DNA of 7,621 nt from an uncultured Eubacteriales bacterium. Lineage in GTDB: Bacteria; Bacillota; Clostridia; Oscillospirales; Acutalibacteraceae. The first letter of the stretch is position 1; the number at the start of each line of letters is the position of its first letter. Below the pieces are notes generated by a model. The model saw nothing but the letters and a program-made list of their open reading frames with translations. It did not search any database and was not told the DNA's origin. Shown here piece after piece: positions 5,247 to 7,621 of this stretch. The DNA lies in contig CABQAC010000097.1 of assembly GCA_902462035.1 (NCBI GenBank), forward strand, positions 1 to 7,621. The letters run 5' to 3'. A program made the position numbers and the translations under genes.

Positions 5247-6395
5247 TTGATTAGGAATCTGTCGGTTCTCGGTTCGACGGGCTCCATCGGTACGCAGACG
5301 CTTCAAATCGCGCAATGCCAGGGGTACCGTATCGTGGCGCTGGCCGCCATGAGAAACATTCGGCTGCTGGAGGAACAGATCCGGCGGTTTCGGCCGGTGG
5401 TGGCCGCCGTTTACGACGAAGAAGCGGCATCTCTGCTCAAAATCGCCGTGGCGGATCTGCCGGTTCGGGTCGTTTCGGGGCTGCCCGGCCTGCTGGAAGC
5501 CGCGTCGCTGGACCAGGCGGATATGGTCGTGAACGCGGTGGTGGGCATGGTCGGCCTGCGCCCCACGCTGGCGGCGCTGGAAAACAACAAACAGGTGGCG
5601 CTGGCCAATAAGGAAACGCTGGTGGCAGGCGGCGCGTTGGTGACCGAGGCCGCCCGGCGCAGGAGACTTCCGCTGCTGCCGGTGGACAGCGAACATTCCG
5701 CTGTGTTCCAGTGCTTGCAGGCTTCGCCGCCCAACCGCGCGCTAGACCGCGTTATACTGACGGCTTCCGGCGGCCCTTTTTTTGGGAAAAAGGCCGAAGA
5801 ACTGGATGCGGTGACGCCGCGTGAAGCGCTGCGCCACCCCAATTGGTCCATGGGAGCTAAAATCACCATCGATTCGGCGACGATGATGAACAAAGGGCTG
5901 GAAGTGATTGAAGCAAGCTGGCTGTTCGGTTTGCCGGAAGATAAGATCGATGTTGTGGTGCATCGGGAAAGCGTCATCCATTCGATGATCGAATTTTCCG
6001 ATCATTCGGTTCTGGCCCAGATGGGCGTGCCGGACATGCGCCTTCCCATTCAATACGCGCTGACTTATCCGGAACGGGTGCCCTGCCCGGTGCAACGGCT
6101 CGATTTGGCCAAATGCGGGCGGCTGACCTTTTTTGAACCGGACCATGAAACGTTTCCCTGCTTGCCTTTGTGCCGCAGAGCCATCGCGGCGGGGGGGCTG
6201 AAGCCGGCCGCGGTCAACGGTGCCAACGAAGAAGCAGTGGCCCTTTTTTTGCAGGAGAAACTCTCTTTTCCGCAGATTGCGCAGTTGGCTGCGGAAGCGA
6301 TGGAACGGCAGCCGGTGGGAAACGCCGGCTTTGTGGAAGATATCCTGGAGGCGGACCGTGCCGCCCGTTTGTTTGTGCGCGAAAGAGCGCGATGA
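5247..6395 (+). CDS. dxr: 1-deoxy-D-xylulose 5-phosphate reductoisomerase
   Basis: The committed enzyme of the non-mevalonate (MEP) isoprenoid pathway, which rearranges and reduces DXP to 2-C-methyl-D-erythritol 4-phosphate with NADPH and a divalent metal. The 382-residue protein has the N-terminal NADPH-binding loop LGSTGSIGTQTL (8-19), ALANKETLVAGG, the metal ligands in DSEHS (Asp147, Glu149), TASGGPF, and HPNWSMGAKITIDSATMMNKG (substrate loop, Asn215 and Lys216) followed by Glu219, the third metal ligand. HRESVIHSMIEF and QMGVPDMRLPIQYAL complete the family pattern. The start is a TTG at 5247: an in-frame TGA at 5238-5240 lies just upstream with only two ATA codons between, and GGTGA (5236-5240) gives a modest ribosome binding site. 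This suggests modest initiation. The product feeds, through IspG at the end of the window, the C5 units used by UppS. The enzyme is the known target of fosmidomycin. Confidence 0.97.
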   Translation: MIRNLSVLGSTGSIGTQTLQIAQCQGYRIVALAAMRNIRLLEEQIRRFRPVVAAVYDEEAASLLKIAVADLPVRVVSGLPGLLEAASLDQADMVVNAVVGMVGLRPTLAALENNKQVALANKETLVAGGALVTEAARRRRLPLLPVDSEHSAVFQCLQASPPNRALDRVILTASGGPFFGKKAEELDAVTPREALRHPNWSMGAKITIDSATMMNKGLEVIEASWLFGLPEDKIDVVVHRESVIHSMIEFSDHSVLAQMGVPDMRLPIQYALTYPERVPCPVQRLDLAKCGRLTFFEPDHETFPCLPLCRRAIAAGGLKPAAVNGANEEAVALFLQEKLSFPQIAQLAAEAMERQPVGNAGFVEDILEADRAARLFVRERAR

Positions 6396-6410
6396 CCCCA
6401 TCCTGTTAAC

Positions 6411-6419
6411 GAGGTGATC
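6411..6419 (+). promoter_or_regulatory. Near-perfect Shine-Dalgarno sequence overlapping the assumed rseP start
   Basis: GAGGTGATC (6411-6419) is fully complementary to the conserved 3' end of 16S rRNA (the anti-Shine-Dalgarno GATCACCTC, by established knowledge). It overlaps the GTG at 6414 that is otherwise the best start of rseP. A ribosome bound here would normally start some 5-9 bases downstream, where in frame there is only ATC (6423), then ACG (6429) and TTG (6435). Confidence 0.55.
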
Positions 6420-7481
6420 GGTATCAAGACGGTTTTGACCATCCTTATTGCCATTTTATTGTTTGGTGTGATTATTTTCATCCATGAGCTCGGGCATTTT
6501 CTGGCTGCCAAGCTGTTTAAAGTGAAGGTCAACGAATTTGCCTTGGGCATGGGTCCCACCGTGTTCCATTTTGGGAAGGGCGAGACCAAATATGCCTTGC
6601 GCGCTTTTCCCATCGGCGGTTTCTGCGCCATGGAAGGCGAAGACGAGGACAGCGAGGACGACCGCGCTTTCAATCGGAAAAAAGTATGGCAGCGGATGAT
6701 CATCGTAGTCGCGGGTGCGGTAATGAACGTGATCCTCGGTTTCCTCATTATGATTATACTGACTTCCCAAAGCGATTCGTTTAAATCGACTACGGTGGCG
6801 GATGTGGGGAAAGCGATCCACACCCAGGAGGGGATGGCCTTTGAAAAAGGGGACCAGATCGTTTCCATCAACGGCTACCGAATTTATACCGACTCGGATT
6901 TTAATTACGCGGTATCCCGTTACGCGAGCGAGCCGATGTCCTTTGTGGTAAACAGGAACGGTGAAAAGGTTATCGTGGACCAAGTTACGGTGAATTTTTC
7001 CGATGTAGGGCCGGAGGATAAGCAATACGCCTTTTTGGTGCAGAGCATCGAGAAAAACTTCTTTACCGTTATCGATCAGTCCGCCAAAAATACCGTGTCC
7101 ATCGTGCGGCTGGTTTGGGGAAGCCTTGTGGATTTGGTGACCGGGCGTTATGGCATCGACGCGCTGTCCGGCCCTGTTGGAACGGCCGGGGTTATTGGCG
7201 AGGCGGCGACCCAAGGCGCCAATTTTATGGAATCGCTGATGAACGTGCTTTGGATTATGGCCTTGATTACGGTCAACCTGGGCGTGTTCAATTTATTGCC
7301 CATCCCGGCGTTGGATGGCGGGCGCCTGTTGTTTTTACTGGTGGAGGCAATACGCCGGAAACCGATTAACCCCAAGTACGAGGGGTGGGTCCACGCCGCT
7401 GGCTTTATACTGCTGATCGGTATTATGGTCGTGGTGACGTTCAACGACATCGTAAACCTGATAGGGGGTAACGTACGATGA
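6414..7481 (+). CDS. rseP: RseP/RasP-like site-2 intramembrane zinc metalloprotease
   Basis: A 355-residue membrane protease of the M50 (site-2) family, which cuts transmembrane segments of substrates already trimmed by a site-1 protease. In E. coli and Bacillus these include anti-sigma factors and signal-peptide remnants. The zinc motif HELGH (24-28) lies in the first membrane helix. AGAVMN (100-105) marks the second conserved membrane segment, a PDZ domain follows (about residues 120-200, GDQIVSINGYRI at 146-157), and the third zinc ligand is in NLLPIPALDGGRLLF, with LDG at 300-302. The C-terminal helix (GFILLIGIMVVVTF) completes the usual four-segment topology. The start is uncertain: GTG 6414 is taken here, but a perfect ribosome binding site overlaps it, and TTG 6435 would give a protein 7 residues shorter with all motifs intact. 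It overlaps ispG by 4 bases. The sigma/anti-sigma pair in the same window is a possible but unproven client. Confidence 0.95.
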   Translation: MIGIKTVLTILIAILLFGVIIFIHELGHFLAAKLFKVKVNEFALGMGPTVFHFGKGETKYALRAFPIGGFCAMEGEDEDSEDDRAFNRKKVWQRMIIVVAGAVMNVILGFLIMIILTSQSDSFKSTTVADVGKAIHTQEGMAFEKGDQIVSINGYRIYTDSDFNYAVSRYASEPMSFVVNRNGEKVIVDQVTVNFSDVGPEDKQYAFLVQSIEKNFFTVIDQSAKNTVSIVRLVWGSLVDLVTGRYGIDALSGPVGTAGVIGEAATQGANFMESLMNVLWIMALITVNLGVFNLLPIPALDGGRLLFLLVEAIRRKPINPKYEGWVHAAGFILLIGIMVVVTFNDIVNLIGGNVR

Positions 7482-7621
7482 TACAGCGAAGAAAAACAAA
7501 AAAAATTCAGATTGGGGGAGTCTCCGTTGGCGGGGACTCTCCCATTGCTGTCCAATCCATGCTTAATGTCATTGCGTCGGATGTGGAGGGCAATATCCGG
7601 CAGGCGGCACAACTGGCTGGT
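7478..7621 (+). CDS. ispG: 4-hydroxy-3-methylbut-2-enyl diphosphate synthase, N-terminal fragment (runs off the window)
   Basis: The first 48 residues of IspG (GcpE), the iron-sulphur enzyme that makes HMBPP late in the MEP pathway. The assignment rests on RRKTKKIQIGGVSVGGDSPIAVQSM, which matches the family's N-terminal pattern (a basic start, then RKT...VGxxxIGGxxPIxVQSM), and on its place after dxr and rseP, a conserved Firmicute order. The ATG overlaps the rseP stop as ATGA (7478-7481), with a GGGGG (7464-7468) 9 bases upstream, so translation is probably coupled to rseP. After QSM this protein reads LNVIASDVEGN, whereas many IspG proteins read TNTxTxDVE, so this part is divergent. The iron-sulphur cysteines lie in the C-terminal part outside the window and cannot be checked. 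Confidence 0.88.
   Translation, partial: MIQRRKTKKIQIGGVSVGGDSPIAVQSMLNVIASDVEGNIRQAAQLAG

Noticed and set aside
5207..5254. 15-codon ORF (begins MEMTTKTDG) overlapping the dxr start
   Set aside because: No ribosome binding site precedes it, the length is trivial, and it overlaps a -10-like element. Coupling to dxr is conceivable but unsupported.
6065..6871. Minus-strand open frame of 268 codons across dxr and rseP
   Set aside because: It spans the junction of two well-supported plus-strand genes, has no recognisable domain or ribosome binding site, and arises from the high third-position GC of the real genes.
6456..7214. Minus-strand open frame of 252 codons within rseP
   Set aside because: It is a shadow of rseP, whose zinc motif, PDZ domain and LDG motif are all in the plus frame.
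1..7621. CRISPR array, transposon ends, tRNA/rRNA or phage genes
   Set aside because: I looked for spaced repeats, terminal inverted repeats, transposase-like frames and tRNA-like stretches on both strands and saw none.

Overview
The window is a chromosomal segment of a low-to-moderate GC Firmicute, most likely a clostridial (Oscillospiraceae/Ruminococcaceae-like) bacterium. I infer this from the gene order tsf ... pyrH-frr-uppS-cdsA-dxr-rseP-ispG, from the strong AGGAGG-type ribosome binding sites and frequent TTG/GTG starts, and from the protein sequences. No species can be named from the sequence alone.

Layout. Positions 1-227 hold the 3' end of tsf (elongation factor Ts), closed by a very strong intrinsic terminator (248-282). 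A two-gene cassette follows on the opposite strand. An ECF-type sigma factor (1195-1713) is overlapped by a single-pass membrane protein (288-1217) placed as its likely anti-sigma factor; both are visibly more AT-rich than their neighbours. Positions 1714-2108 form the divergent intergenic region, with an inverted repeat, a possible 23-codon ORF and a good sigma-A-type promoter for the next operon. From 2109 to the end, seven same-strand genes are closely packed: pyrH (UMP kinase), frr (ribosome recycling factor), uppS (undecaprenyl diphosphate synthase), cdsA (CDP-diacylglycerol synthase), dxr (DXP reductoisomerase), rseP (site-2 membrane protease) and the 5' end of ispG.

How the genes work together. 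The right-hand operon joins nucleotide supply (PyrH), ribosome recycling (Frr) and envelope lipid synthesis. Dxr and IspG are steps of the MEP isoprenoid pathway, UppS uses its C5 products to build the C55 carrier for peptidoglycan, and CdsA activates phosphatidic acid for phospholipids. RseP is the intramembrane protease that, in other bacteria, completes destruction of membrane anti-sigma factors. The region is mostly a conserved housekeeping locus. Its accessory element is the sigma/anti-sigma cassette between tsf and pyrH, two genes that are often adjacent. I see no mobile element, CRISPR array, tRNA or rRNA, and no clear undescribed multi-gene system. The least explained parts are the membrane protein at 288-1217 and the intergenic region before pyrH.
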